The translations under genes and the position numbers were made by a program. This document shows positions 1 to 9,366 of a stretch of 64,000 nt of DNA, one piece after another. Source of the stretch: Nitrospirota bacterium (GTDB taxonomy: Bacteria > Nitrospirota > JACRHL01). The notes beneath the pieces were generated by a model. It had not been told where the DNA came from. It made no database searches and saw only the letters and a program-made list of their open reading frames with translations. The stretch covers positions 1 to 64,000 of the forward strand of contig JAOUFN010000010.1 of the NCBI GenBank assembly GCA_029858285.1, given 5' to 3'. Within the stretch, counting starts at the first letter, position 1. Each line of letters opens with the position of its first letter.

Positions 1-116
1 GAACAGTGGATTGCGCCGGGCGCCACCCATGCCTTGCCGCGGGTTTGCGGCGCGCCCGCCAGTTTATGCCACAGGCCGCCGTTTGACCAGTTGCAGGGGC
101 AGATGGCAAGGCGGCC
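1..116. other. window edge, no gene assigned
   Basis: This stretch lies downstream of mtgA. A minus-strand reading frame starting at an ATG near base 30 runs off the window edge after about ten codons, with no family match possible from so few residues. I assign nothing here. Confidence 0.3.
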
Positions 117-1160
117 TCAGCCGCCGGAATCTTCCGGTGGTGATTCCACCGGGGCCACCTCTCCGTTCGTCCGGGAGGGCGAAGCAGGGGGAACCGTTAC
201 GGGAGTTCCGGTGTCCGGCCCTTCGCCCGCCGTGTCAAAATCGGCCCCATCCCACGGCCTTTCCAGCACCGCATCCCCCATCCCCGGCTGTGCCGCGCCG
301 TCATCAGGAAGCGGGCCCGCCCGCAGTTCCACCACCGGTTCCGTGACGACAGCGGGGCGGGCGCGCGGTGTCTTGCGGGTGGCGGTGCGTTGCGCCTTGC
401 CCCGGCCCGTGTCCGGGTGGACGCAATCCACCATTTCGCCGAGTTGCACCGCCCGCAGCATGGCCCGGTCGGCGCGGTTCTCCAGGCGCGGGGAGGGGTG
501 GCCGGGGTTCCATCTGAGGGGGCGCGGCAGCGCCGCGGCAAGAAGCGCGGCTTCGTGGCGGGTCAGATTCCGGGCCGATTTGTGAAAGTGGTGTTGCGCG
601 GCGGCCTCGATGCCGTAGACGCCCGGACCCCACTCCACCACGTTCAGATAAACCTCCATGATGCGCCACTTGCCCCAGAAATTTTCGATCATCCAGGTGA
701 ACGGCACCTCCGCCGCCTTGCGGGCCATGTTGCGGCTTGGCCACAGGAACACATTCTTGGCGGTCTGCTGGGAGATGGTGCTGGCGCCGCGCAGGCGGGC
801 GCCGGGGCGGGCATTGTCGGCCATGGCGTCGGAAATGGCCTCCCAGTCGAAGCCGTTGTGCTGACAGAACAGGTTGTCCTCCAGGGCGATCACGGAGTCC
901 GCAACGTGGGGGGGGACCTCCCTCAGCGGTATCCATTGTTTGTGCAGGCCGTGGCCCTCGGTCAGCCGCACCAGCATCAGCAGGGTGACCGGGGGGGGCA
1001 GGGTGTGATAACCGACCACCAGCAACGGCGGTCCCAGTATCACCACCAGCAGGGTGATGACCACGATGCGCCGCAGGCGCAGGCGCAGCCTGGCCAGAAA
1101 GCCGGGCCGCCGTCTGCTGGCCTGTTGGGCCGCCTTTCTTTCGCGCCACCAGCGGAACAC
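117..1160 (-). CDS. mtgA: monofunctional biosynthetic peptidoglycan transglycosylase MtgA
   Basis: A family 51 glycosyltransferase that polymerises lipid II into glycan strands at the periplasmic face of the inner membrane. The 347-residue protein starts at a GTG, has an Arg-rich cytoplasmic tail, one membrane segment at about residues 32-50, and then the catalytic domain. The catalytic glutamate block (IALEDNLFCQH, Glu about 94) and the second family motif (GASTISQQTAKNVF) are intact. The family is usually near 240 residues; here about 100 extra residues, rich in Pro, Glu and Gly, follow the domain and should lie in the periplasm. That tail has no recognisable fold. It is the last minus-strand gene after glmS, 218 bases away across a tandem repeat, so it may have its own promoter. 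Family call is firm; the tail role is unknown. Confidence 0.93.
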   Translation of the reverse strand: MFRWWRERKAAQQASRRRPGFLARLRLRLRRIVVITLLVVILGPPLLVVGYHTLPPPVTLLMLVRLTEGHGLHKQWIPLREVPPHVADSVIALEDNLFCQHNGFDWEAISDAMADNARPGARLRGASTISQQTAKNVFLWPSRNMARKAAEVPFTWMIENFWGKWRIMEVYLNVVEWGPGVYGIEAAAQHHFHKSARNLTRHEAALLAAALPRPLRWNPGHPSPRLENRADRAMLRAVQLGEMVDCVHPDTGRGKAQRTATRKTPRARPAVVTEPVVELRAGPLPDDGAAQPGMGDAVLERPWDGADFDTAGEGPDTGTPVTVPPASPSRTNGEVAPVESPPEDSGG

Positions 1161-1256
1161 GTCAGTCTGCCTTTCGGGACGGCTGAATGGGTCGGGAAAA
1201 AGGTGGGTTCACTGTCGGATCGAGCCTTGGGGGCGCCGAAGCCCCTTCCTCCGTCA

Positions 1257-1395
1257 GCCGGTCATTCGACCGTCGCAGACGGCTGGCATCCGTGTGCCGG
1301 TCATTCGACCGTCACAGACTGTTTGCCTCCGTGTGCCGGTCATTCGACCGTCACAGACTGTTTGCCTCCGTGTGCCGGTCATTCGACCGTCACAC
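1257..1395 (-). repeat. 39-bp tandem repeat derived from the glmS 3' end
   Basis: Four units of 39 bp start at 1257, 1296, 1335 and 1374 (plus-strand unit begins gccggtcattcgaccgtc). Units 2 and 3 are identical, unit 1 has several changes, and unit 4 is cut short because it runs into the glmS coding end. As 39 is 13 codons, each copy repeats the last glmS codons (SVTVE and TGA) in the same frame. A 5-bp GC hairpin (1230-1245, loop gccgaa) follows on the glmS side of transcription, with no U run. Confidence 0.95.
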
Positions 1396-3211
1396 TTTTG
1401 GCCAGATTCCTCGGCTGGTCCACGTCGCAGCCGCGCAGCACGGCGATGTGATAGGCCAGCAACTGCAACGGCACGGTGTACAGGATCGGCGCGGTAAACA
1501 CCCCGGCCTCCGGCACCCGCAACAGGGCGTCCACCCGCCCGTCCAGCTCCCGGTCGCCGGCGGCCACCACGGCAATCACCTTGCCGTCCCGCGCCTTCAC
1601 CTCCATGGTGTTGGACACCACCTTGTCGTACTGCGGACCCGGCGGACACAGGATCAATACCGGCATCTCCTCGTCGATCAGGGCAATGGGGCCGTGCTTC
1701 ATCTCCCCCGCCGCATAGGCCTCGGCGTGGATATAGGAAATTTCCTTGAGCTTCAGCGCCCCCTCCAGGGCGATGGGGAACATAGGGCCGCGCCCCAGGA
1801 ACAGAAAGTCCCGGTGGCGGAAAAACTGATGTGCCATGACCTCGATGTCGGCGGCCTGCTCCAAAGCTTCTTCCACCAGACGCGGCAGGCGCGCCAGATC
1901 GTCCAGCAGCTCCCGCGCGGCGTCTGCCGTCAGGACGCCGCGCACCCGGCCCAGATGCACCGCCAGCAGGTACAGGGCCACGAGCTGGGTGGTAAACGCC
2001 TTGGTGGAGGCCACACCGATCTCCGGGCCCGCATGGGTATAAACCACGCCGTCCGCCGCGCGCGCCGCCGACGAACCCACCGCGTTGCACACCGCCAGCA
2101 CCCGGGCGCCCTTGTCTTTGGCCTCGGTCATGGCCGCCAGGGTGTCGGCGGTTTCGCCCGACTGGGTGATGGCCAGCACCATCTGGCCGGGGCCGGTGAG
2201 GGGGTCGCGGTAGCGGTATTCCGAGGCAATGTCCACCTCCACCGGCAGACGCGCCATGGATTCGATCATGTACTTGCCCAAAAGTCCCGCGTGCCAACTG
2301 GTGCCACAGGCGACGATGGTCATCCGGCCCAGGGAGCGCAGGTCGTCGTCGCTGATTTTCAATTCCGGCAGCAGTACGCCGTCCCGATCGGGGGTCACGC
2401 GCCCCATCATGGTATCGCTGATGGCGTTGGGTTGCTCGTGGATCTCCTTGAGCATGAAGTGCTTGTACCCGGCGCGCTCCGCCATCACCGGGTTCCACTC
2501 CACCTCGTTCACCACCGGGGTCACCCGGGTGCCGTCCACGCGGCTGATGACGGCCTTGTCGGCGGTAAGCACCGCCACCTCGCCGTCGTTCAGGTAGATC
2601 ACCCGGCGGGTGTGGGCGAGGATGGCGGGGATGTCGCTGGCAATAAAATTCTCGCCCTTGCCCAGCCCCACCACCAGCGGGCACGCCTTGCGCGCCGCAT
2701 ACACCACGCCCGGCGCGTCGGCACACACCAGCCCCAGGGCGTAGGCCCCCTGCACCTCGCCCAGCGCCTGCCGCAGGGCGGCCTCGGCGGGCAATCCACT
2801 CTGCATGTGCTGATCGATGAGATGGGCGATGACCTCGGTATCGGTTTCCGAACTCATGGTGCGGCCCGAGGCCACCAGTTGTTCCCTCAAGGGGATGAAG
2901 TTTTCGATGATGCCGTTGTGCACCAGGGCGATGCGCCCCACCTTGTGGGGATGGGCGTTGGGCACCGAGGGGCGTCCGTGGGTGGCCCAGCGGGTGTGGC
3001 CGATACCGGTGGTGGCGGCAAATTCACGCCCGGCGATGAGTGTCTCCAGCCCCGCCAGCTTGCCCTGATTGCGTTCCACGGTGATGTTTCCACCGGGCTC
3101 CAGCACGGCGATTCCGGCCGAGTCGTAGCCCCGGTATTCCAGGCGCCGCAGCCCCTCGATGAGGATGGGCACCGCCTGCTGGGGCCCCACATATCCGACA
3201 ATGCCACACAT
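1379..3211 (-). CDS. glmS: glutamine-fructose-6-phosphate aminotransferase (isomerising)
   Basis: Makes glucosamine-6-phosphate from fructose-6-phosphate and glutamine, the first step to UDP-GlcNAc for peptidoglycan and LPS. The 610 residues match the usual family length. The N-terminus MCGIVGYVG exposes Cys after Met removal, the nucleophile of the Ntn glutaminase domain (about 2-220). Two SIS sugar-phosphate domains follow (about 285-420 and 455-600), with the motifs CGTSWHAGLLGKY and ITQSGETADT. The conserved C-terminal LAKSVTVE, which closes over the sugar site in this family, is intact. It lies 48 bases after ruvB on the same strand. Its stop codon sits inside a tandem repeat that reproduces the terminal codons downstream; the 3' end of glmS is also the classic Tn7 target region. 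Confidence 0.98.
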   Translation of the reverse strand: MCGIVGYVGPQQAVPILIEGLRRLEYRGYDSAGIAVLEPGGNITVERNQGKLAGLETLIAGREFAATTGIGHTRWATHGRPSVPNAHPHKVGRIALVHNGIIENFIPLREQLVASGRTMSSETDTEVIAHLIDQHMQSGLPAEAALRQALGEVQGAYALGLVCADAPGVVYAARKACPLVVGLGKGENFIASDIPAILAHTRRVIYLNDGEVAVLTADKAVISRVDGTRVTPVVNEVEWNPVMAERAGYKHFMLKEIHEQPNAISDTMMGRVTPDRDGVLLPELKISDDDLRSLGRMTIVACGTSWHAGLLGKYMIESMARLPVEVDIASEYRYRDPLTGPGQMVLAITQSGETADTLAAMTEAKDKGARVLAVCNAVGSSAARAADGVVYTHAGPEIGVASTKAFTTQLVALYLLAVHLGRVRGVLTADAARELLDDLARLPRLVEEALEQAADIEVMAHQFFRHRDFLFLGRGPMFPIALEGALKLKEISYIHAEAYAAGEMKHGPIALIDEEMPVLILCPPGPQYDKVVSNTMEVKARDGKVIAVVAAGDRELDGRVDALLRVPEAGVFTAPILYTVPLQLLAYHIAVLRGCDVDQPRNLAKSVTVE

Positions 3212-3259
3212 GATGAAATCCGTTTGTCTCCGCCAGTAATCCTCGGCCCCCGCGCCTGC

Positions 3260-4324
<1,065 letters not shown>

Positions 4325-4445
4325 GGGGGACTAGGATAGCATGTCCGGCGCAGGACGTTACGGCACGGCGCAGGGCCCAGGGGGCAGGGGCGGCAGGTCT
4401 TGTCAATGCTTTCTATCCGCCTCCACCACCGTCTGCGGTGCGCCG

Positions 4446-5051
4446 TCACCCCTTGGCCAGCGCCGCCAGTCCCAAGCGGATGAGCCCCTCCACGGGCAGT
4501 TCCGGGTGGGTTTCGGCGGCCTGACGGATGGCGGTTTCGGCATGGTTTCGGGGATATCCCAGGTTCACCAGGGCGCTGATCGCGTCGCCGACGCCGTCCG
4601 GCGCCGAAGCGGCAACGACCGCCGCCCGCACGGTTGCCGGAACCACCCCCACCGTGAGCACCTTGTCCTTCAGTTCCAGGGCCAGACGCCCGGCGGTTTT
4701 TTTGCCCACCCCGGAAACCCGCGACAGGGCGGTGATGTCGGCCCGTGCGATGGCCCCCGCCAGCTCCGCCGCCGGCATGGCCGAAAGCAGCGCCAGCGCC
4801 AGCTTGGGGCCGATGCCGGTCACCCCCACCAGGAGCAGGAACATGGCCTTGTCGGTGCGGCTCTCGAAGCCGTACAGGTGGATGGCGTCCTCGCGCACCT
4901 GGGTGTGGATGTGCAGGGTCACTTCTGCCCCCTCGGGGAGGGTGAGCAGGGCGGCGCGGGGGGCGAACACCTCGTAGCCGACGCCATGCACGTCCAGCAC
5001 CAGGCGGTGTTCGTCCCGCTCCACCACCTTTCCGCACAGGCGCGCGATCAT
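4446..5051 (-). CDS. ruvA: Holliday junction DNA-binding protein RuvA
   Basis: Tetrameric junction-binding protein that loads RuvB rings. The 201 residues carry the N-terminal OB-fold (MIARLCGKVVERDEHRLVLD), the two helix-hairpin-helix motifs (GVTGIGPKLALALLSAM and VSGVGKKTAGRLALEL), and the C-terminal RuvB-contact domain (ALVNLGYPRNHAETAI). The start ATG overlaps the ruvC stop by 4 bases, implying translational coupling. Confidence 0.98.
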   Translation of the reverse strand: MIARLCGKVVERDEHRLVLDVHGVGYEVFAPRAALLTLPEGAEVTLHIHTQVREDAIHLYGFESRTDKAMFLLLVGVTGIGPKLALALLSAMPAAELAGAIARADITALSRVSGVGKKTAGRLALELKDKVLTVGVVPATVRAAVVAASAPDGVGDAISALVNLGYPRNHAETAIRQAAETHPELPVEGLIRLGLAALAKG

Positions 5052-5581
5052 GCGGGCTTCCTCATCACGGTGGTTTTTCCTGCGGTGGTTGCCGTCAGGG
5101 CCGTCAGGCGGCTGGTCTGCAAATGGGCCAGTGCCAGTGCCAGGGCGTCCGCCGAGTGCTCGGAGGAGGGCGGGGAGGTCAACCCCAACAGGCGCTGGAT
5201 CATGAACATCACCTGCTCCTTGTCGGCCCTGCCATAGCCCGCCACCGATTGCTTGGCGGTGACCGGGTTGACGTCCGCCACCGGCACCCCGGCGCGGGCG
5301 CAGGCAAGCAGGATCACCCCCCGCGCCTGCCCGAGCTTGATGGCGGTTTGCGGGCTTTTGAGCTTGGAGATGAATGCGGTCTCCACCGCCACCGACTGGG
5401 GGGAGTGGCGTTGCAGCAGGTCCCGGATGCGGTCGTGAATCGCCAGCAGGCGTTCCGGCATGGGCAGTCGCGGGCTGGAGCGCACCTCTCCGGCTTCCAG
5501 ACAGATCAGACGGGAGCCGATGCGCTGCACCACGCCGTAGCCGGTGGCCACGGTGCCCGGGTCCACCCCCAGCACGATCAT
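5048..5581 (-). CDS. ruvC: crossover junction endodeoxyribonuclease RuvC
   Basis: Mg-dependent resolvase that cuts Holliday junctions. The 177 residues begin MIVLGVDPGTVATGYGV, holding the first catalytic Asp, with the Glu of VAVETAFISK and the C-terminal Asp cluster around YGRADKEQV and HSADALALALAH. Length is normal for the family. It lies between the yebC-type gene (30 bases upstream) and ruvA (4-base overlap), the usual yebC-ruvCAB order. Confidence 0.97.
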   Translation of the reverse strand: MIVLGVDPGTVATGYGVVQRIGSRLICLEAGEVRSSPRLPMPERLLAIHDRIRDLLQRHSPQSVAVETAFISKLKSPQTAIKLGQARGVILLACARAGVPVADVNPVTAKQSVAGYGRADKEQVMFMIQRLLGLTSPPSSEHSADALALALAHLQTSRLTALTATTAGKTTVMRKPA

Positions 5582-5611
5582 GCGCGGCCTTGCTGGCGTG
5601 GCGACACGCCG

Positions 5612-6364
5612 TCAGCCGCCCATCACCTGGGCCAGTACCTCGTCCGACATGTCGAAATTGGCGGCCACCGACTGCACGTCGTCGTGGTCCTCCAGCAGGT
5701 CCATGATCTTGATCATGTTGGCCGCGTCCTTGCTTTCGATCTGCACCTGGTTGTCGGGCATGCGCTGCACCTCGGCGCCGGACGGCGCGATGCCCGCCGC
5801 CTTGATGGCGTCGAGCACGGTTTCGAAGTCGGCAGGGTCGGTGACGATCTGGAAGCTGTCTTCCAGGTTTTGCAGATCCTCGGCGCCGGCGCTGAGGGCG
5901 ATTTCCATCATCTGGTCCTCGCTGCGGCCTTCGGCGGGCACGGTGATGACCCCCTTGCGGTGGAACATCCAGCCCACGCAGCCGGTTTCGCCCATCTTGC
6001 CGCCGTGCTTGCCGAGGATGTGGCGGATTTCGCCCACCGTGCGGTTGCGGTTGTCGGTGGCCACGTCGATGAGCACCGCCACGCCGCCGGGGCCGTAGCC
6101 CTCGTAGACAATCTCCTCGTAGACCACGCCGGGCAATTCCCCGGTGCCCTTCTGGATGGCCCGCTGGATGTTGTCCATGGGCATGTTGGAGGAGCGCGCC
6201 TTGATAACCGCCAGACGCAGGCGCGGGTTGGTTTCGGTGTCACCCCCGCCCATCTTGGCGGCGACGGTGATCTCCTTGCCCAGTTTGGTGAAGATCTTGC
6301 TCCGCTTGGCGTCTACAGCCGCCTTGCGGTGCTTGGTGGTGGCCCATTTTGAATGTCCGGACAT
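5612..6364 (-). CDS. yebC: YebC/PmpR-family transcriptional or translational regulator
   Basis: A TACO1/YebC-family protein. Members have been described as DNA-binding regulators and, more recently, as factors easing ribosome stalling at proline runs; the sequence does not distinguish these. The 250 residues start MSGHSKWATTKHRKAAVDAKR, the family hallmark, and contain RNRTVGEIRHIL and GCVGWMFHRKGVI. It is encoded directly upstream of ruvC, a widely conserved arrangement, and 91 bases after secG. Confidence 0.96.
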   Translation of the reverse strand: MSGHSKWATTKHRKAAVDAKRSKIFTKLGKEITVAAKMGGGDTETNPRLRLAVIKARSSNMPMDNIQRAIQKGTGELPGVVYEEIVYEGYGPGGVAVLIDVATDNRNRTVGEIRHILGKHGGKMGETGCVGWMFHRKGVITVPAEGRSEDQMMEIALSAGAEDLQNLEDSFQIVTDPADFETVLDAIKAAGIAPSGAEVQRMPDNQVQIESKDAANMIKIMDLLEDHDDVQSVAANFDMSDEVLAQVMGG

Positions 6365-6455
6365 GGCGGGGGCAATGCTCGGTTCGGGGTTGTGGGTGTG
6401 GCGGACGCAGGGCGTATCCGGTGCCAGGGGGGCGGCCGGACAGCCTCATTCTACC

Positions 6456-6833
6456 CTACTTCGCCTTGGGTGCCTTTTCCTGGGGAGCGCTGTTTTCGGG
6501 GCTGGCGGCGGGGGGAGCCGAAAGATCCGGAAGCGCCGCCGGGGTGACGTCGCCTTCAAAGAAGTTATTGGTCTCGCCGATGGTGCTGATCACCGAACTG
6601 CCCGAACCGTGGCGGGCCATGATCGCCAGCACCAGGGAGGTGGTCATGAAAATGGCCGCGCAGGCCACCGTGACCTTGGCCAGAAACGAGGTGGCGCCGC
6701 GGGCGCCAAACAGGGTGTGGCTGCCGCCACCAAAGGACGCGCCGATATCGGAACCCTTGCCGCGCTGCAGCAGGATGATGCCGATCATCAGAACGCAGAC
6801 CGTCACATGGATGATGGTGAACAGGGTAGACAT
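6456..6833 (-). CDS. secG: preprotein translocase subunit SecG
   Basis: Small inner-membrane subunit of the SecYEG channel. I start it at the ATG giving MSTLFTIIHVTVCVLMIGII (125 residues) because the longer open frame upstream lacks family similarity and a GAGG lies just before this ATG. It has two membrane segments (about 2-20 and 50-70) with the conserved LLQRGKGSDIGASFGGG loop between them. The C-terminal tail is rich in Pro, Ala and Ser. SecG often lies next to tpiA; here two membrane-protein genes separate them. Confidence 0.93.
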   Translation of the reverse strand: MSTLFTIIHVTVCVLMIGIILLQRGKGSDIGASFGGGSHTLFGARGATSFLAKVTVACAAIFMTTSLVLAIMARHGSGSSVISTIGETNNFFEGDVTPAALPDLSAPPAASPENSAPQEKAPKAK

Positions 6834-7136
6834 GGGTGCCTCGATCCTCCGGCTGGTTCCTGCGGCTGGTTCCTGAAATCCCCTCCGGGTGTGCTCGACC
6901 CGCGCCCAGGTTTCCGGTGTAACCACCGGCCCCCTCGGTGCGGGTTCCCTCGCGCCCGCAGCATGGCGGTGAGGCCATGGACCGGCCATTATAGCGCCGG
7001 ATGAAAGCAATTCCTAGGGGGGGTGACGGGGCCGTCCCGGCTTATGTGTCATCCGGCGAATGCCGAAAGGGGAAAACCCCGTGGTTTCCCGGCGGCCTCC
7101 CGCGTGGGCTGCCTGCAAGCGGTGGGAGGAGCAACG
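6834..7136. other. divergent intergenic region, secG / DUF3592 gene
   Basis: A 303-base spacer between divergent starts. It holds a perfect TATAAT on the minus strand (listed separately), a 13-bp tandem duplication (cggctggttcctg at 6850 and 6863) close to the secG start, and a GC-rich stretch before the DUF3592 gene. I searched for the tRNA-Leu often found beside secG and saw no cloverleaf or T-loop. Confidence 0.6.
6988..7016 (-). promoter_or_regulatory. possible sigma70 promoter for secG
   Basis: On the minus strand a perfect TATAAT (6988-6993) lies 17 bases from a weak TAGGAA -35 (7011-7016). It would give a leader of about 150 bases before secG. Confidence 0.35.
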
Positions 7137-7844
7137 ATGGACAATCAGCCGGGTATCCGCAGCGATTCCGCCGCCGACCCTTCCGGCGGCATGCCCGACG
7201 GGCGGCCCCGCCCCCGCATGAAAACCCGCCTGCCCAGCGAGCGCGAAATGGAGGGCCGACGCCTGCGCATCCAGCGCGACAAGGCGGAAAAGGCGATCTT
7301 CCAGCGTTACTACCGGCTCGGCGCGCTGATGCTCATCAGCCCGGCCCTGTATTTCATCGACGCCATTTCATCCTATGTCATCACCGTCTCCGGAACGCTG
7401 TTCCTGGTGGGTGGCGGCTGGGGGGCGTGGGTTCACGGCAAGCGCTTCCGCGGGGCGCAAGAGCGGGAAAAATGGCCGTCCGTCGAGGGCACCATCGTCC
7501 GCTCGCGGCTGAAACAGTTCCCCTCCAGCCACAAGCACTCCCACGAATACCTGCCGGATATCGAGTACCACTACACGGTGCGCAACAAGAACTATACCGG
7601 CACCAACGTGCGGTTGGGAGACAGCGACGACCCCTTGCTCGAGAGCCAGCACGGCCTGTGGGCACCGGTGGTGGCGCGCTACCCGGCGGGCACCCCGGTA
7701 CGGGTGTACTACAATCCGGAAGGTCCCCGTGAGGCGTGTCTGGAGATCACCGAAAGCGGCGCGGGGCTGGAGATGACGCTCAACTCGATTCTGGCGCTGC
7801 AGGGTTTTTTCGGCATGCTCACCGGTCTGGCGCGCATGGGCTGA
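7137..7844 (+). CDS. DUF3592 domain membrane protein
   Basis: Unknown function. The start is the ATG preceded by GGGAGGAGCAACG, a good ribosome site, giving 235 residues. A charged cytoplasmic-looking N-terminus (about 1-58) precedes two hydrophobic segments (about 60-80 and 83-100), then a soluble region with the DUF3592 pattern: WPSVEGTIVRSRL, then YLPDIEYHYTV, NYTGTNVRLGD and TPVRVYYNPEGPREACLE. A last hydrophobic stretch is near the C-terminus. It is the only plus-strand gene in its neighbourhood and converges on the YqhA-family gene. Domain assignment comes from pattern recognition, not from a search. Confidence 0.75.
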   Translation: MDNQPGIRSDSAADPSGGMPDGRPRPRMKTRLPSEREMEGRRLRIQRDKAEKAIFQRYYRLGALMLISPALYFIDAISSYVITVSGTLFLVGGGWGAWVHGKRFRGAQEREKWPSVEGTIVRSRLKQFPSSHKHSHEYLPDIEYHYTVRNKNYTGTNVRLGDSDDPLLESQHGLWAPVVARYPAGTPVRVYYNPEGPREACLEITESGAGLEMTLNSILALQGFFGMLTGLARMG

Positions 7845-7868
7845 AAGGCCGCCACATAAGGCTGCCAC

Positions 7869-7891
7869 GGAGCGGGAAAGTTCACCGCTCC
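7869..7891. terminator. GC hairpin between convergent genes
   Basis: A perfect 7-bp inverted repeat (ggagcgg / ccgctcc, 9-base loop) lies between the stops of two convergent genes. There is no U tract on either strand, so it is at best an untypical bidirectional terminator. Confidence 0.3.
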
Positions 7892-7900
7892 CCCCGCCGG

Positions 7901-8431
7901 TCAGTGGTCCCGGTGTTCCCTCTGGGCCAGTTTCTTGGCCACCCCCAGCCGGTCCATCAACGCGAACATCACACCCGAAAACACCAGGGTCAGGTGGATG
8001 CCCACCTTCCACGCCAGTTGGTTGTCGTTGAGCTCCTCCAGGTTCACGAAGGCCTTGAGCAGTTCGATGGCCGAGATGGCGACGATTGAACCGATGAGCT
8101 TGATCTTGAGGTCGGCAAAGTCCACATGCCCCATCCACTCGGGACGGTCTTCGTGATTTTCGGTGTGGATGTGGGAGACGAAGTTTTCGTAGCCCGCAAA
8201 CACGATGATCAGCAGCAGATTGGCCACCAGCGCCACGTCCACCAGGGACAGGATGCCCAGAATCACCTCTTCGCCCTCGCCGTGGAGGACGAGGGGCACG
8301 ATGTGCAGGAATTCCCGGCCAAACTTGACCAGCAGCAGGCCGATGGCCAGGGACAGCCCCAGGTAAAACGGCGCCAGCAGCCAGCGGCTGTTGAAGATGA
8401 CGGTTTCCAGGACTCTTTCGATGCGTTTCAT
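7901..8431 (-). CDS. YqhA/UPF0114 family inner-membrane protein
   Basis: A 176-residue polytopic membrane protein matching the TIGR00645/UPF0114 (YqhA) family, whose function is not established. Segments LLAPFYLGLSLAIGLLLVKF, ILSLVDVALVANLLLIIVFAGYE and a C-terminal pair are hydrophobic; between them lies the family-typical loop GYENFVSHI followed by the DFADLKIKLIGSIVAISAIELLKAF helix. It sits between tpiA and secG on the same strand as both, 141 bases after tpiA. Confidence 0.85.
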   Translation of the reverse strand: MKRIERVLETVIFNSRWLLAPFYLGLSLAIGLLLVKFGREFLHIVPLVLHGEGEEVILGILSLVDVALVANLLLIIVFAGYENFVSHIHTENHEDRPEWMGHVDFADLKIKLIGSIVAISAIELLKAFVNLEELNDNQLAWKVGIHLTLVFSGVMFALMDRLGVAKKLAQREHRDH

Positions 8432-8572
8432 GGGGGCGATTGGGGGATCCGTACTGCGGAGGGTGGGTCAACCTGTGCCTGCCGGACATTCCGGCGCAGG
8501 GTGTTCTATTGTACGTGGGGGGCTTTCACCAGTAAAGGCCGACCGGGAACCTCCCCCCGCTTTCGCACGCCC

Positions 8573-9346
8573 TTACCCCGCCGCCTCCACCATGGGCAGA
8601 AAATTTTCTGCCTTCAGGCTGGCGCCGCCGATCAGACAGCCGTCCACGTCCGGGCAGGCCAGAATTTCCGCCACGTTGTCGGGCTTGGCGGAGCCGCCGT
8701 ACAGCAGGCGGGTTGTTCCGGCCAGCGCGGCGCCGCGGTTTTTTTCCAGCCAGCCGCGGATGAAGGCATGGGCCGCCTGAGCCTGTTCCGGGGTGGCCAC
8801 CTCGCCGGTACCGATGGCCCACACCGGCTCATAGGCGACAATCAGCGTCGCAAGCGCCGCCGCGTCCAGCCCCGCCAGACCGTCGGTCAGTTGCCGCTCC
8901 AGCACCCGCTCCGTCTCGCCGGCGCGGCGCTGGTCGATGAGTTCGCCGATGCAGAAAATCGGGACCAGATGCGCCGCCAGCGCGGCCTTGAGGCGGCCAT
9001 TGACGGTGGCGTCGGTTTCACCAAAATACTGGCGCCGCTCCGAATGGCCCAGAATCACGTGGCCGACCCCCACCTCCTTGAGCATGGCGGCGGAGATTTC
9101 GCCGGTAAACGCGCCGGCTTCTTCCCAATGACAATTCTGCGCCGCCACCTTGATGGGAGAGCCCCACACCGCCTGCAACGCCACCGCCAGCGCGGTGAAC
9201 ACCGGCGCGATCACCACCTCGGCGGTCACCGGCGACTGGTGGGCCTTGAGGCCGTGGACCAGTTCCCGCACGAAGCCGCCGGTTTCGTGGATGCCCTTGT
9301 GCATCTTCCAGTTGCCGGCCATGACCGGTTTGCGCGCGGGGTGCAT
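8573..9346 (-). CDS. tpiA: triosephosphate isomerase
   Basis: Interconverts dihydroxyacetone phosphate and glyceraldehyde-3-phosphate. The ATG start gives 257 residues beginning MHPARKPVMAGNWKMHKG with the phosphate-site NWKMHK. Catalytic His and Glu are in HVILGHSERRQYF and IVAYEPVWAIGTG, the flexible loop 6 follows, and LLYGGSAKP and CLIGGASL complete the phosphate site. The longer open frame upstream overlaps pgk and is not used. It is the last gene of gap-pgk-tpiA, 20 bases after pgk. Confidence 0.97.
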   Translation of the reverse strand: MHPARKPVMAGNWKMHKGIHETGGFVRELVHGLKAHQSPVTAEVVIAPVFTALAVALQAVWGSPIKVAAQNCHWEEAGAFTGEISAAMLKEVGVGHVILGHSERRQYFGETDATVNGRLKAALAAHLVPIFCIGELIDQRRAGETERVLERQLTDGLAGLDAAALATLIVAYEPVWAIGTGEVATPEQAQAAHAFIRGWLEKNRGAALAGTTRLLYGGSAKPDNVAEILACPDVDGCLIGGASLKAENFLPMVEAAG

Positions 9347-9366
9347 GGGCGTTGGGTGCCTTCGCT

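Noticed and set aside
1-30. Start of a gene running off the window on the minus strand (ATG near base 30)
   Set aside because: Only about ten codons, no ribosome site of good spacing and no recognisable residues.
1257-1395. Possible CRISPR array
   Set aside because: Units are contiguous 39-bp tandem copies with no unique spacers and overlap the glmS end.
3212-3259. glmS ribozyme upstream of glmS
   Set aside because: The ruvB-glmS gap is 48 bases; far too short, and the element belongs to Firmicutes-type genomes.
4401-4406. Perfect TTGACA (minus strand) between ruvA and ruvB as a promoter
   Set aside because: No -10-like hexamer occurs 16-18 bases downstream.
6834-7000. tRNA-Leu expected beside secG in many Proteobacteria
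   Set aside because: No T-loop (GGTTCRA), anticodon stem or acceptor pairing found on either strand.
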